NCBI RefSeq assembly: GCF_015356115.1
Contig: NZ_CP063056.1
Span: 1,612,001-1,676,000 of the forward strand
DNA length: 64,000 bases
Source: Rodentibacter haemolyticus
GTDB lineage: Bacteria > Pseudomonadota > Gammaproteobacteria > Enterobacterales > Pasteurellaceae
Reading direction: 5' to 3'
The notes beneath the pieces were generated by a model. The model saw only the letters and a list, made by a program, of their open reading frames with translations, made no database searches and was not told the origin of the DNA. Shown here one piece after another: positions 52,670-61,954 of this stretch. Both the position numbers and the translations under genes were made by a program. Positions within the stretch are counted from its first letter, which is position 1, and every line of letters starts with the position of its first letter.

Positions 52670-52748
52670 AAGAATTTGAAGTCTTAAAATTTTTTGATAA
52701 AATTTGCACAGTTTTTATGATTATACTTATGCCAATTAGGAGGCTATT

Positions 52749-53132
52749 ATGATTAAAGGTATTCAAATTACTCAAGCAGCGAATGATAACTTGCTTAACT
52801 CATTCTGGTTATTAGATAGCGACACAAATGAAGCCCGTTGCTTATGTGCGAAAGGTGAATTTGCTGAAGATCAAGTGGTTGCGGTGAGTGAATTAGGTCA
52901 AATCGAATACCGTGAATTACCGGTGAATGTTGCGCCGACTGTAAAAGTTGAAGGTGGTCAACACTTAAATGTGAACGTATTACGCCGTGAAACATTAGAA
53001 GATGCGGTAAATAATCCGGATAAATACCCACAATTAACTATTCGTGTTTCAGGCTATGCAGTGCGTTTTAACTCATTAACACCGGAACAACAACGTGACG
53101 TGATTACCCGTACTTTCACTGAAAGCTTATAA
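52749..53132 (+). CDS. grcA: Autonomous glycyl radical cofactor GrcA (YfiD)
   Basis: 127-residue spare glycyl-radical domain that restores oxygen-damaged pyruvate formate-lyase. C-terminal RVSGYAVRFNSLTPEQQRDV carries the radical Gly. The promoter with two FNR-like sites fits induction under low oxygen. Next to ung, as in E. coli. Terminator downstream. Confidence 0.97.
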   Translation: MIKGIQITQAANDNLLNSFWLLDSDTNEARCLCAKGEFAEDQVVAVSELGQIEYRELPVNVAPTVKVEGGQHLNVNVLRRETLEDAVNNPDKYPQLTIRVSGYAVRFNSLTPEQQRDVITRTFTESL

Positions 53133-53150
53133 TTTCAGATTGAATTTATC

Positions 53151-53180
53151 AAACCCCGATTTTGTCGGGGTTTTGTTTTT
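53151..53180 (+). terminator. Terminator after grcA
   Basis: AACCCCGA and TCGGGGTT around TTTTG, followed by TTGTTTTT. Confidence 0.92.
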
Positions 53181-53336
53181 CTGAGGTGAAGAAAAATAAT
53201 CCCTAAAAAGATTTATTGTGATCAAAACAAGAGTTTTTCTGACCGCACTTTGGCTTTCTTCCCTAGCGATTCCTTCGCTTTTCAGGTACAATCCGCCAGT
53301 TAAATTTATTGATTTTTTTGAGAAAAACCAGCTTTT

Positions 53337-55133
53337 ATGAAGAATATTCGTAACTTTTCTATTATTGCTCATATTGACCACGGTAAATCGACCCTTTCGG
53401 ATCGTTTGATTCAAACCTGCGGGGGACTTTCGGATCGCGAAATGGAAGCGCAAGTACTGGATTCAATGGATCTTGAGCGTGAGCGTGGCATTACCATTAA
53501 AGCGCAAAGCGTAACCTTAAATTACAAAGCAAAAGATGGCGAAACCTATCAATTAAACTTTATCGACACCCCGGGACACGTGGATTTTTCCTATGAAGTC
53601 TCGCGTTCCCTTGCCGCTTGCGAAGGTGCATTGTTAGTGGTGGATGCCGGGCAGGGTGTGGAAGCGCAAACATTGGCAAATTGTTATACCGCTATTGAGA
53701 TGGATTTAGAAGTCGTGCCGATTTTAAATAAAATTGATTTACCTGCCGCCGATCCTGAACGCGTGGCGGAAGAAATCGAAGATATTGTCGGTATTGATGC
53801 GATGGAAGCGGTACGTTGCTCGGCGAAAACCGGTGTTGGCATTGATGATGTATTGGAAGAAATCGTCGCGAAAATTCCTGCGCCGGAAGGTGAACCGGAT
53901 GCGCCGTTACAAGCACTGATTATTGATTCGTGGTTTGATAATTATCTTGGTGTCGTGTCCTTGGTGCGTATTAAAAACGGTGTGTTACGTAAAGGCGATA
54001 AAATTAAGGTAATGTCCACAGGGCAGGCTTATAATGTCGATCGTTTGGGTATTTTTACGCCGAAGCAAGTGGATACGAGCGTATTAAATACCGGTGAAGT
54101 CGGCTGGGTGGTTTGTGCGATTAAAGACATTCTCGGTGCGCCGGTGGGGGATACTTTAACGCATCAACATAACCCTGCAAGTTCAGTATTACCGGGCTTT
54201 AAAAAAGTAAAACCGCAAGTCTATGCCGGGTTATTTCCGGTCAGCTCGGACGATTATGAAGCCTTCCGTGATGCGCTTGGTAAATTAAGTTTGAATGATG
54301 CCTCATTATTTTATGAACCGGAAAATTCGACCGCACTTGGTTTTGGTTTCCGCTGTGGTTTCCTGGGGCTTCTTCATATGGAGATCATTCAAGAACGTTT
54401 AGAGCGTGAATATGATTTGGATCTCATCACCACCGCACCAACGGTAATTTACGAAGTGGAAATGACGAACGGGGAAATGGTTTATGTGGATAGCCCGGCG
54501 AAATTACCGCCGCTCAATAATATTTCCGAAATCCGTGAGCCGATTGCCGAATGTAATATGCTAGTGCCGCAAGAATATTTGGGGAATGTGATTACGCTCT
54601 GTGTCGAAAAGCGTGGCGTCCAAACCAATATGGTGTATCACGGCAACCAAATTGCGCTGACCTATGAAATCCCGATGGGAGAAGTGGTATTGGATTTCTT
54701 CGATCGTTTAAAATCCACCTCGCGCGGTTATGCTTCTTTGGATTACGGGTTCAAACGTTTCCAAGCGGCGGATATGGTTCGTGTTGATATTATGATTAAT
54801 GGCGAGCGTGTCGATGCATTGGCGTTAATTGTTCACAAAGATAATGCGCAATATCGTGGTCGCGAACTCGTGGAAAAAATGCGTGAACTGATCCCACGTC
54901 AGCAATTTGATATTGCGATTCAAGCTGCGATTGGTAATCACATTATCGCCCGCTCCACCGTAAAACAATTACGTAAAAACGTGTTGGCAAAATGTTATGG
55001 TGGTGATGTAAGCCGTAAGAAAAAACTCTTACAGAAACAAAAAGAAGGGAAAAAGCGAATGAAGTCTCTGGGGAATGTGGAAGTACCGCAAGAGGCATTC
55101 TTAGCGATTTTGCACGTGGGCAAAGATAAATAA
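53337..55133 (+). CDS. lepA: Translation elongation factor 4 (LepA)
   Basis: Ribosomal GTPase related to EF-G. 598 residues; G1 AHIDHGKSTL, switch RGITIKAQSV, G3 DTPGHVDF, G4 NKIDLP, and the LepA-specific C-terminal domain (LRKNVLAKCYGGDVSRKKKLLQKQKEGKKR). First gene of lepA-lepB-rnc-era. Its ATG follows AGAAAAACC with little Shine-Dalgarno. USS at 54330. Confidence 0.98.
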   Translation: MKNIRNFSIIAHIDHGKSTLSDRLIQTCGGLSDREMEAQVLDSMDLERERGITIKAQSVTLNYKAKDGETYQLNFIDTPGHVDFSYEVSRSLAACEGALLVVDAGQGVEAQTLANCYTAIEMDLEVVPILNKIDLPAADPERVAEEIEDIVGIDAMEAVRCSAKTGVGIDDVLEEIVAKIPAPEGEPDAPLQALIIDSWFDNYLGVVSLVRIKNGVLRKGDKIKVMSTGQAYNVDRLGIFTPKQVDTSVLNTGEVGWVVCAIKDILGAPVGDTLTHQHNPASSVLPGFKKVKPQVYAGLFPVSSDDYEAFRDALGKLSLNDASLFYEPENSTALGFGFRCGFLGLLHMEIIQERLEREYDLDLITTAPTVIYEVEMTNGEMVYVDSPAKLPPLNNISEIREPIAECNMLVPQEYLGNVITLCVEKRGVQTNMVYHGNQIALTYEIPMGEVVLDFFDRLKSTSRGYASLDYGFKRFQAADMVRVDIMINGERVDALALIVHKDNAQYRGRELVEKMRELIPRQQFDIAIQAAIGNHIIARSTVKQLRKNVLAKCYGGDVSRKKKLLQKQKEGKKRMKSLGNVEVPQEAFLAILHVGKDK

Positions 55134-55141
55134 GGAAAACT

Positions 55142-56191
55142 ATGTCAAATCTATTTTTTATTATTTTACTGGTTGTAGGCTTTGGCATTTGGAAAGGGCT
55201 GGATTATCTTCAATTGCCGAATACTTTCAGTATCTTATTGCTGATTTTGACCGCACTTTCAGGTGTATTATGGTGTTATCACCGATTTATCGTGGCACCG
55301 AAACGCCATCGCCGGATTGCCCGTGCAGAGCAGCGTTCCGGTCAGGCATTAAGTGATGAAGAAAAAGCAAAAATCGAACCGATTTCCGAAGGCTCGGAGT
55401 TCTTATCTTCGCTGTTCCCTGTGCTGGCTGCGGTTTTTTTGATTCGTTCTTTCGTGTTTGAACCTTTCCAAATTCCCTCCGGTTCAATGGAATCCACTTT
55501 GCGTGTAGGTGATTTTCTTGTCGTAAATAAATACGCTTATGGCGTGAAAGATCCGATTTTCCAGAATACGATTATCGCCGGTGAAAAACCGCAACGCGGT
55601 GATGTGGTTGTATTTAAAGCACCGGAACAAGCACTGCTTCGTACCGGATTAGGCGCAACCCGAGCGGCTTATGCGGAAAATCTTGCATTAACTTCAAAAG
55701 ATAATATGTCCGGGGTTGATTATATTAAACGCATTGTCGGACAAGGTGGCGATCGCATTATTTTCGATATTGATCAAAAAACATTGAAAATTGTGTACGG
55801 TAAAGACGGTAAACCTTGTGAAGCGGACTGTGAAACGAAAGAATTTGAATACACGCAGAATCCAATTAATCCGGCGTTTTCTGATCAACTTGAATTGACG
55901 GAGAAAGGCGATGTTAGCCACAATATTTTGATCACACCATATCGCCGTTATGCCGGTCCGGAATTTTTCCCGCAAGAGGGGAATCCGATTGGGGAATGGG
56001 TTGTACCGGAAGGGCAGTATTTTGTGATGGGTGATAATCGAGATCATAGTGATGACAGCCGTTTCTGGGGATTTGTACCGGAAAAAAATATTGTCGGTAA
56101 AGCCACTTATATTTGGATGAGCTTGGAAAAAGAACCGAACGAATGGCCGACCGGTTTTCGTTTTGAACGTTTCTTAACTGAAATTAAATAA
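55142..56191 (+). CDS. lepB: Signal peptidase I
   Basis: Cleaves Sec signal peptides at the periplasmic face. 349 residues with two N-terminal membrane segments; catalytic Ser in FQIPSGSMESTL and Lys in DYIKRIVGQGGD; GDNRDHSDDSRFWGFV is box E. 8 bp after lepA and 1 bp before rnc. A USS lies in the first membrane segment (55250) and encodes LTALS. Confidence 0.98.
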   Translation: MSNLFFIILLVVGFGIWKGLDYLQLPNTFSILLLILTALSGVLWCYHRFIVAPKRHRRIARAEQRSGQALSDEEKAKIEPISEGSEFLSSLFPVLAAVFLIRSFVFEPFQIPSGSMESTLRVGDFLVVNKYAYGVKDPIFQNTIIAGEKPQRGDVVVFKAPEQALLRTGLGATRAAYAENLALTSKDNMSGVDYIKRIVGQGGDRIIFDIDQKTLKIVYGKDGKPCEADCETKEFEYTQNPINPAFSDQLELTEKGDVSHNILITPYRRYAGPEFFPQEGNPIGEWVVPEGQYFVMGDNRDHSDDSRFWGFVPEKNIVGKATYIWMSLEKEPNEWPTGFRFERFLTEIK

Positions 56192-56192
56192 G

Positions 56193-56876
56193 ATGAGCCC
56201 TTTAGATAGATTAGAGCGAAAGATAGGTTATCAATTTAACAATATTTCGCTTTTAAAATTAGCACTGACACATCGTAGTGCTGCCAGTCAACATAATGAA
56301 CGCTTGGAATTTCTGGGAGATTCTATTCTCAATTTTACTATTGCGGAAGCGTTGTACCATCAATTTCCCCGTTGTAATGAGGGGGAACTAAGCCGTATGC
56401 GGGCAACTTTAGTGCGTGAACCGACCTTGGCATCCATTGCCCGTGAATTTGAGCTGGGGGAATATATGTCGCTCGGTTCCGGTGAATTGAAAAGCGGCGG
56501 TTTTCGCCGTGAATCCATTCTTGCGGACTGTGTGGAAGCGATTATCGGCGCAATATCCCTCGATCAAGGTTTAGCCATCGCTTCTCAAATGATCCGAAAT
56601 TGGTATCAAACCCTATTGGCGGAAATTAAGCCGGGCGATAATCAAAAGGATGCGAAAACCCGTTTACAAGAATATTTACAAGGCAGACGTTTACCTTTAC
56701 CGAGCTATGAAGTGATAAATATTCAAGGAGAGGCGCATTGCCAAACCTTTACGGTTGAATGCAAAGTGAAAAGTGAGGATAAAATTGACCGCACTTTTGT
56801 GGGTAAAGGCTCAAGTCGTCGCAAAGCGGAACAGGCGGCGGCAGAACAAATTTTAAAAGAACTGGACATCAAATGA
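56193..56876 (+). CDS. rnc: Ribonuclease III
   Basis: Cuts double-stranded RNA, including rRNA precursors. 227 residues; signature ERLEFLGDSIL with acidic catalytic residues, and a C-terminal dsRNA-binding domain ending GKGSSRRKAEQAAAEQILKEL. Its last codon overlaps the era start (ATGA). Confidence 0.98.
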   Translation: MSPLDRLERKIGYQFNNISLLKLALTHRSAASQHNERLEFLGDSILNFTIAEALYHQFPRCNEGELSRMRATLVREPTLASIAREFELGEYMSLGSGELKSGGFRRESILADCVEAIIGAISLDQGLAIASQMIRNWYQTLLAEIKPGDNQKDAKTRLQEYLQGRRLPLPSYEVINIQGEAHCQTFTVECKVKSEDKIDRTFVGKGSSRRKAEQAAAEQILKELDIK

Positions 56877-57781
56877 TCGAACAATTCGACAAAACTTATT
56901 GTGGTTTCATTGCCATTGTAGGCCGCCCGAATGTGGGTAAATCAACGCTCTTAAATAAAATTCTAGGGCAAAAAATTTCCATTACTTCACGTAAAGCTCA
57001 AACTACCCGCCATCGCATTGTGGGGATCAAAACCGAAGGGGCGTATCAAGAAATTTATGTCGATACTCCGGGGCTTCATATTGAAGAAAAACGGGCGATA
57101 AACCGCTTAATGAACCGTGCCGCAAGCAGTGCTATCGGTGATGTGGATCTTATCATTTTCGTGGTGGACGGAACCCATTGGAATGCGGATGACGAAATGG
57201 TATTAAATAAGCTTCGTCATACCAAAACGCCCGTTGTATTGGCGATTAATAAAGTGGATAACATAAAAAATAAAGATGATTTATTGCCGTTTATCACTGA
57301 ATTAAGCAGTAAATTTAACTTTGCGCATATCGTGCCGATTTCGGCACAACGTGGAAATAATGTTCACGAGCTTGAAAAAATCGTGCGCGCTTCGTTGCGT
57401 GAAGGTACGCACCACTTCCCGGAAGATTACGTGACGGATCGTTCACAACGTTTTATGGCTTCGGAAATCATTCGAGAGAAACTAATGCGTTTTACCGGTG
57501 AAGAATTGCCTTATTCCGTTACCGTAGAAATCGAGCGATTCAAAGTGAACGAACGCGGCACTTATGAAATTAACGGTTTAATTCTTGTCGAGCGTGAAGG
57601 GCAGAAAAAAATGGTGATTGGCGCACAAGGTCAAAAAATTAAAACCATTGGTATGGAAGCCCGTGCGGATATGGAACGTTTGTTTGATAACAAAGTTCAC
57701 CTTGAACTTTGGGTGAAAGTAAAATCCGGTTGGGCGGATGATGAACGTGCGTTGCGCAGTCTCGGGTATATGGATGAATAA
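56873..57781 (+). CDS. era: GTPase Era
   Basis: Essential GTPase that binds the 3' end of 16S rRNA and aids 30S maturation. 302 residues; G1 GRPNVGKSTL, G3 DTPGLH, G4 NKVD, and a C-terminal KH domain with VIGAQGQKIKTIG. Overlaps rnc by 4 bp. recO does not follow; a USS and an IS remnant begin at the stop codon. Confidence 0.98.
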   Translation: MIEQFDKTYCGFIAIVGRPNVGKSTLLNKILGQKISITSRKAQTTRHRIVGIKTEGAYQEIYVDTPGLHIEEKRAINRLMNRAASSAIGDVDLIIFVVDGTHWNADDEMVLNKLRHTKTPVVLAINKVDNIKNKDDLLPFITELSSKFNFAHIVPISAQRGNNVHELEKIVRASLREGTHHFPEDYVTDRSQRFMASEIIREKLMRFTGEELPYSVTVEIERFKVNERGTYEINGLILVEREGQKKMVIGAQGQKIKTIGMEARADMERLFDNKVHLELWVKVKSGWADDERALRSLGYMDE

Positions 57782-57800
57782 AAGTGCGGTCATTTTGATC

Positions 57801-58699
57801 TGCCCCCAAAAAGTTAGACAGCTTGGCAAAGGGTTTGAGTTCGATATTGTACCGGACCCAACCCCTTTAATTTTAATTGAATCCGTTCCTCATTGTAATT
57901 ACGAATATACTCATTCACGGCTTGAGCAATATCATCGGCATTGTCAAAATCTTTACCGTAGATACATTCGGTTTTCATTCGACCGAAAAAGCGCTCCATC
58001 TTGGCGTTATCAAGACAATTCCCCTTTCTTGTAGCATCCGTTGATACGCCTGCATTTGATATTGCCAACCTTGGTCCGAATGCAATATCGCTTCGGCATT
58101 TTCCGGCAACTTTTCAATCGCTTGTCGTAACATTGTCTCCACTTGTCTCCAATTCGGACTTCGACTAATAGCAACGCTGATTATCTCTGAGTTGAAACAG
58201 TCTAATATCGGTGAAACATAACACTTACTGCCGTCTTTGGCTTTGATTTCCGTGATGTCGGTAAGCCATTTTTCGTTCGGTCGGGTAGCGGTAAAATTCG
58301 CCTGATTTCCTTTTTTATTGCTGTATTTTTGTCCTGCTTCGGCTTTTAATGATAGAAAAACACACTTCGGGACAAATTTGTCAATGAAAGCAAGATATCA
58401 AGCGGAAAAGCGGCTCTTAGACTTTGGACAATTGCCGCCGTTCAGCTTCTTCCTCCCGTATCACTTCGTCCAACTTTTTTAGGAAAGCAACCTCCGCTTC
58501 AAGTTCTAAAATCCGTAGTCGTAAGCGGTCTTCTTCGGTTTTCGGGGGCGGAGGCATTTGGGCGTATTTTGTTTTTTCGGAGACATTGTCGATCTTTCTT
58601 TCGGCTTGGGCTGTAAGCCGTTTATACCGTCTTTTCAAAGTCTTTCAACCATTGGCTAATGGTGCTGGAGCCGACAATACCGATTTGATTTTTATTTTT
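57801..58699 (-). mobile_element. Broken IS3-family (IS150-like) insertion sequence
   Basis: The left end TGCCCCCAAAAAGTTAGACA (57801-57820) looks like an IS3-group inverted repeat; no matching right end is seen near mltC. On the minus strand, orfA pieces include a helix-turn-helix scrap (GSSTISQWLKDFEK, frameshifted) and 73 residues with a leucine-zipper region (LRLRILELEAEVAFLKKL, 58638-58417). The orfB part contains DDE motifs WLTDITEI, ILHSDQGWQYQ and ERFFGRMKTE, but has lost its N-terminus and is broken near 58035 by a frameshifting deletion between MLQERG and RKGNCLDN. Not able to move by itself. Confidence 0.85.
57814..58410 (-). pseudogene. IS3-family transposase orfB remnant
   Basis: Integrase-core segment of the element. 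The upstream frame runs from about 58400 (FVPKCVFLSLKAEAGQKY) through two catalytic Asp (LTDIT, HSDQGW) to ...QRMLQERG. The C-terminal piece (from 58068 in a different frame) supplies KGNCLDNAKMERFFGRMKTE with the catalytic Glu and ends at 57814. The usual linking residues (of the type ISQSMSR) are missing. Confidence 0.82.
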
Positions 58700-58705
58700 C
58701 TAACA

Positions 58706-59785
58706 TTACCGTCTTACTCGGAATTTCTTCTGTGCTTGATCTACTTTTAGCAAGTAGTTCCTTGCTTGAGATGACGGATGTGCCGTAGTTAGAATACGAT
58801 AAACCTGCTCCGGATACATTTGATTGATTTTGTAAATCGCCTCATCCTTATCGTTGTCAAATACGCGTAATACCGCACCGGCACCGCTGTTATAAGCGGA
58901 AATCATCGCAAAGCGTTTAGACGTCGGGTTGGTTATGCCGTTTAAATATTGATTTTGAAGGATCCATAAATAGGATACGCCGGCATCAATATTATTCGCC
59001 GGATCATATAAATAGCGGGCTGAGGGTTGTCCGCTTTTTCCTTTCATTGCGAATATATCACGACCGGCAGTATGCGGAACAACCTGCATTAAACCAATTG
59101 CGTTGGCATAGCTGATCGCATAAGGGTTAAAGCTGGATTCGGTTTGCATTATGCCTAAAATCAAACTTTCATCGATGCCGTAACGTCGGGCGGCTTTGCG
59201 CACCAACGGAATATATTTTTGAGCCCGTACTTCCACGTGGTTTGCAATCATTGGGATTGTAACGAATTGCACTATATTACCGTTTTGTAAACGGCGGGTT
59301 TGTAATTTATTTTGGATTAAATAAGTGGCGAAATTACCGGCAATAAATTGATTGGCAATTTGTTGACCGTTATTATCAATCACTTGCCCTAAAAGAAATG
59401 GGCGTGTGCTAATTGGCACATCACCGGAGGCGAATAAATCAATCCCTTTTGCATCCGACCCCATTAGCAAAGTATGTACAATCGCATTATGCAAGCGATT
59501 CAAATCTTTTTGAGTTTCGATCACAATGTTACCTTCATCGAAACTCACGTGGCTGCGGGTATAGAAAGAGTCCGTATATTTCACATAATCTTTACGGCTT
59601 GCCACTAGTAATTCGTTCACCCCCCAAATGCGGTCAATATTATGGGAGAACTGTCCGGTAAGAATATCCAAACCCTGCGTATCTTTTGCAAATACTTCAT
59701 CATAATTAATACCACGATTGCGATTCGGAGAGTCGCTACAAGCATACAAAAATGGCAATAATGCCAAGAATAAATACTTTTTCAT
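58706..59785 (-). CDS. mltC: Membrane-bound lytic murein transglycosylase C
   Basis: Outer-membrane lipoprotein that cleaves peptidoglycan with formation of anhydro-muramyl ends, the substrates of AmpG/AmpD. 359 residues; lipobox LLPFLYAC, DUF3393 N-terminal domain, then SLT domain with catalytic Glu in MQTESSFNPYAIS and YNSGAGAVLRVF. The IS remnant abuts its stop codon, but the length and C-terminus (RVRR) look complete. Order mutY-yggX-mltC as in E. coli. Confidence 0.96.
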   Translation of the reverse strand: MKKYLFLALLPFLYACSDSPNRNRGINYDEVFAKDTQGLDILTGQFSHNIDRIWGVNELLVASRKDYVKYTDSFYTRSHVSFDEGNIVIETQKDLNRLHNAIVHTLLMGSDAKGIDLFASGDVPISTRPFLLGQVIDNNGQQIANQFIAGNFATYLIQNKLQTRRLQNGNIVQFVTIPMIANHVEVRAQKYIPLVRKAARRYGIDESLILGIMQTESSFNPYAISYANAIGLMQVVPHTAGRDIFAMKGKSGQPSARYLYDPANNIDAGVSYLWILQNQYLNGITNPTSKRFAMISAYNSGAGAVLRVFDNDKDEAIYKINQMYPEQVYRILTTAHPSSQARNYLLKVDQAQKKFRVRR

Positions 59786-59799
59786 TATTTTACTGCCGA

Positions 59800-60072
59800 T
59801 TAATTTGACGGAGGAACGTAACCTTCAATATGCACATCTTTGCCTTCAAACAAAAAATTCACCATTTCTTGCTCAAGTAATTTGCGATGTTCTGCGTTCA
59901 TCATATTGAGTTTTTTCTCATTCACAAGCATCGTTTGTTTTTTTATCCATTCACCCCAAGCTTGTTTGCTGATTGAATCGAAAATTCGTTTCCCCAATTC
60001 CCCCGGATAAAGTTGAAAATCTAAGCCTTCCGCTTCTTTTTTTAGAAATTCACAAAATATCATTCTTGCCAT
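59800..60072 (-). CDS. yggX: YggX family Fe(II) trafficking/oxidative protection protein
   Basis: 90 residues, MARMIFCEFLKKEAEGLDFQLYPG..., with the conserved Cys7 needed for protecting iron-sulfur proteins such as MutY. Almost identical to what I recall of the H. influenzae protein. Its start overlaps the 3' end of mutY by 23 bp, so the two are translationally coupled. Confidence 0.97.
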   Translation of the reverse strand: MARMIFCEFLKKEAEGLDFQLYPGELGKRIFDSISKQAWGEWIKKQTMLVNEKKLNMMNAEHRKLLEQEMVNFLFEGKDVHIEGYVPPSN

Positions 60073-61186
60073 AATTATTCCTTACAAATTGTATTAATAA
60101 ATTTTTCACGGGTTGAGCTAACCCGATCTGCTCAGGATTTGCCGGATCATACCAATATTTGACCGCACTTGATAGATTAGGTTTGTATTCTTTTGCTTTT
60201 TCCGTCACTTTACGCCAATCTAAATTGGCTTGTTCTTGTTTTGATAAGCCATCAATCTCTGCATAAATAGGATGAATATCTAAGTGGAAATGGCTGAATG
60301 TATGACGAAAACTCGCCCACTCCTGATAGTGAGATATATTTTCTGCTGCTAAATAAGACAGTAAATCATCCTTTGAATTGAACTGAGGGAAGCAAAATAA
60401 TCCTCCCCACAAACCGGAACTTTCACGTTGTTCTAACCAAACTTTGCCTTGTTGAGATAATATCAGAAAATAGGTTTCTTTTTCCGGCATTGTTTTTTTC
60501 GGTTTTTTGGTAGGAAACAATGCCCAATTCCCATTTTTATATGCCAAACAATTTATTTGTAATGGACAAAATTCGCACTTGGGCTTGGTGCGGGTGCAAA
60601 CCATCGCACCAATATCCATCATTGCTTGATTGAAATCCGCCACACGTTCTGTAGGGGTAACCTGTTCCGTTAAAGCCCACAAATGATTTTCTACTTTTTT
60701 CTCCCCCGTCCAGCCTTCCACCGTAAAGTAACGCGTTAATACACGTTTTACATTACCGTCTAAAATAGGATACGGCTGATTTAATACGGAAGACAAAATA
60801 GCACCGGCGGTAGAACGACCAACCCCCGGTAATGCCCAAACATCTTCAAAACTTGTTGGGAAATTTCCATTAAATTCATCTCTCACTTTTTGTGCCGCTT
60901 TGTGCAAATTTCGCGCACGTGCATAGTAGCCTAAACCTGTCCACAAATGTAAAACTTCATCTTGTGATGCATTGGCAAGTGTGGTGATGTCCGGGAATGT
61001 TTTGATAAATCGCTCAAAATAAGGTATCACCGTAGCGACTTGAGTTTGTTGTAACATAACTTCAGAAAGCCACACGCCATAAAGGGTTTTATTTTGTTGC
61101 CAAGGTAGGTGTTTACGTCCGAATTTGTCATACCATTCCAGTACGGCGTGGGCAAGAGGTGCGTGAGGTGAGGATTTTGCTAACAT
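60050..61186 (-). CDS. mutY: Adenine DNA glycosylase
   Basis: Removes A mispaired with 8-oxoG. 378 residues; catalytic Glu in WLSEVMLQQTQV, HhH near LPGVGRSTAGAIL, Asp in ADFNQAMMDIG, [4Fe-4S] ligands CTRTKPKCEFCPLQINC, and a C-terminal Nudix-like 8-oxoG domain (HTFSHFHLDI). First of mutY-yggX-mltC. Confidence 0.97.
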   Translation of the reverse strand: MLAKSSPHAPLAHAVLEWYDKFGRKHLPWQQNKTLYGVWLSEVMLQQTQVATVIPYFERFIKTFPDITTLANASQDEVLHLWTGLGYYARARNLHKAAQKVRDEFNGNFPTSFEDVWALPGVGRSTAGAILSSVLNQPYPILDGNVKRVLTRYFTVEGWTGEKKVENHLWALTEQVTPTERVADFNQAMMDIGAMVCTRTKPKCEFCPLQINCLAYKNGNWALFPTKKPKKTMPEKETYFLILSQQGKVWLEQRESSGLWGGLFCFPQFNSKDDLLSYLAAENISHYQEWASFRHTFSHFHLDIHPIYAEIDGLSKQEQANLDWRKVTEKAKEYKPNLSSAVKYWYDPANPEQIGLAQPVKNLLIQFVRNNYGKNDIL

Positions 61187-61248
61187 AACTTTCCTGAATA
61201 AATAAAAGTGCGGTTAAAAACAGCGGTAATTTTACACGAAAATGGGGC

Positions 61249-61276
61249 TTGTTTATCTTTGTTTTTTCAGTATAAT
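61249..61276 (+). promoter_or_regulatory. rpmE promoter
   Basis: TTGTTT (61249-61254), 16-bp spacer and an exact TATAAT (61271-61276). Gives a leader of ~90 nt before rpmE. Confidence 0.7.
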
Positions 61277-61319
61277 CTGCGACCTATTTGGTGCCAAATA
61301 TGGCGTATTATTCACTCAC

Positions 61320-61352
61320 GCGGTGTAAGGAGAAAGTCCTTATAGCGGCGTG
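61320..61352 (+). promoter_or_regulatory. Possible structured leader of rpmE
   Basis: TAAGGA-GAAAG-TCCTTA with flanking CGC/GCG can fold into a hairpin in the ~90-nt leader. L31 mRNAs are autoregulated in several bacteria, so this may be the L31-binding element. Inference from position and fold only. Confidence 0.4.
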
Positions 61353-61372
61353 GCTTCATTTTGAGGTTTTCT

Positions 61373-61585
61373 ATGAAACAAGGTATTCATCCCGAATATA
61401 AAGAAATCACCGCAACTTGTTCTTGCGGTAATGTGATTAAAACCCGTTCAACTTTAGGCAAAGACATCAATCTTGATGTGTGCAGTAACTGCCACCCGTT
61501 CTACACCGGTAAACAACGTGTTGTAGATACCGGCGGTCGTGTTGAACGCTTCAACAGCCGTTTCAAAATTCCGGGTACAAAATAA
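61373..61585 (+). CDS. rpmE: 50S ribosomal protein L31, zinc (C+) form
   Basis: 70 residues from the ATG at 61373 (MKQGIHPEYKEITATCSCG); the TTG at 61361 adds four non-family residues. Zinc ligands CSCG and CSNCHPFYTG mark the C+ type, the form replaced by a paralogue under zinc shortage in many bacteria. Own promoter and terminator. Confidence 0.97.
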   Translation: MKQGIHPEYKEITATCSCGNVIKTRSTLGKDINLDVCSNCHPFYTGKQRVVDTGGRVERFNSRFKIPGTK

Positions 61586-61594
61586 TTTTAAGAG

Positions 61595-61631
61595 AGACTA
61601 TTCAATTAACTTTTGGATAGTCTTTTTTTTT
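61595..61631 (+). terminator. Terminator after rpmE
   Basis: AGACTAT (61595-61601) and ATAGTCT (61617-61623) followed by nine T. Marks the boundary to the sugar-transferase segment. Confidence 0.88.
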
Positions 61632-61693
61632 TATGTTTTCAAGGTAAAAGTTAGATGAAATTTAATTTGTATGATCATTCATTTTTTTATTAG

Positions 61694-61954
61694 CTTATTT
61701 CATCCTTTAATAAGAAGAAAAGACATGAATTAAGAAGTAAATTTAGAGAGAAAGAATACAAGGAAAAGCTACAAGAATTTCATAAATTAGCACCTATAGC
61801 ATTACACCAGTTTATGGAAGCTATAAGTTCATATTCTGAGGATATTAAAGTTTGGATTGAATTTGGGACATTACTTGGAGCCTATTGGGACGGTACTTTT
61901 ATTGCTCATGATTGTGATATTGATCTAGGTATATACGAAGAAGATATTAGTGAA
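61694..61954 (+). pseudogene. LicD/fukutin-type nucleotidyltransferase N-terminal fragment
   Basis: An open frame without a plausible start until ATG 61814 encodes KRHELRSKFREKEYKEKLQEF... then EDIKVWIEFGTLLGAYWDGTFIAHDCDIDLGIYEED. GTLLGA and HD-x-DIDLG are the metal-binding core of LicD-family phosphotransferases (phosphocholine or polyol-phosphate transfer to surface sugars). The rest of that domain is missing: after DISEDL the frame runs straight into a GT25 sequence. Confidence 0.65.

Noticed and set aside
53127..53453. 108-residue minus-strand frame over the grcA-lepA gap
   Set aside because: Overlaps the lepA start and the grcA terminator; no support beyond length.
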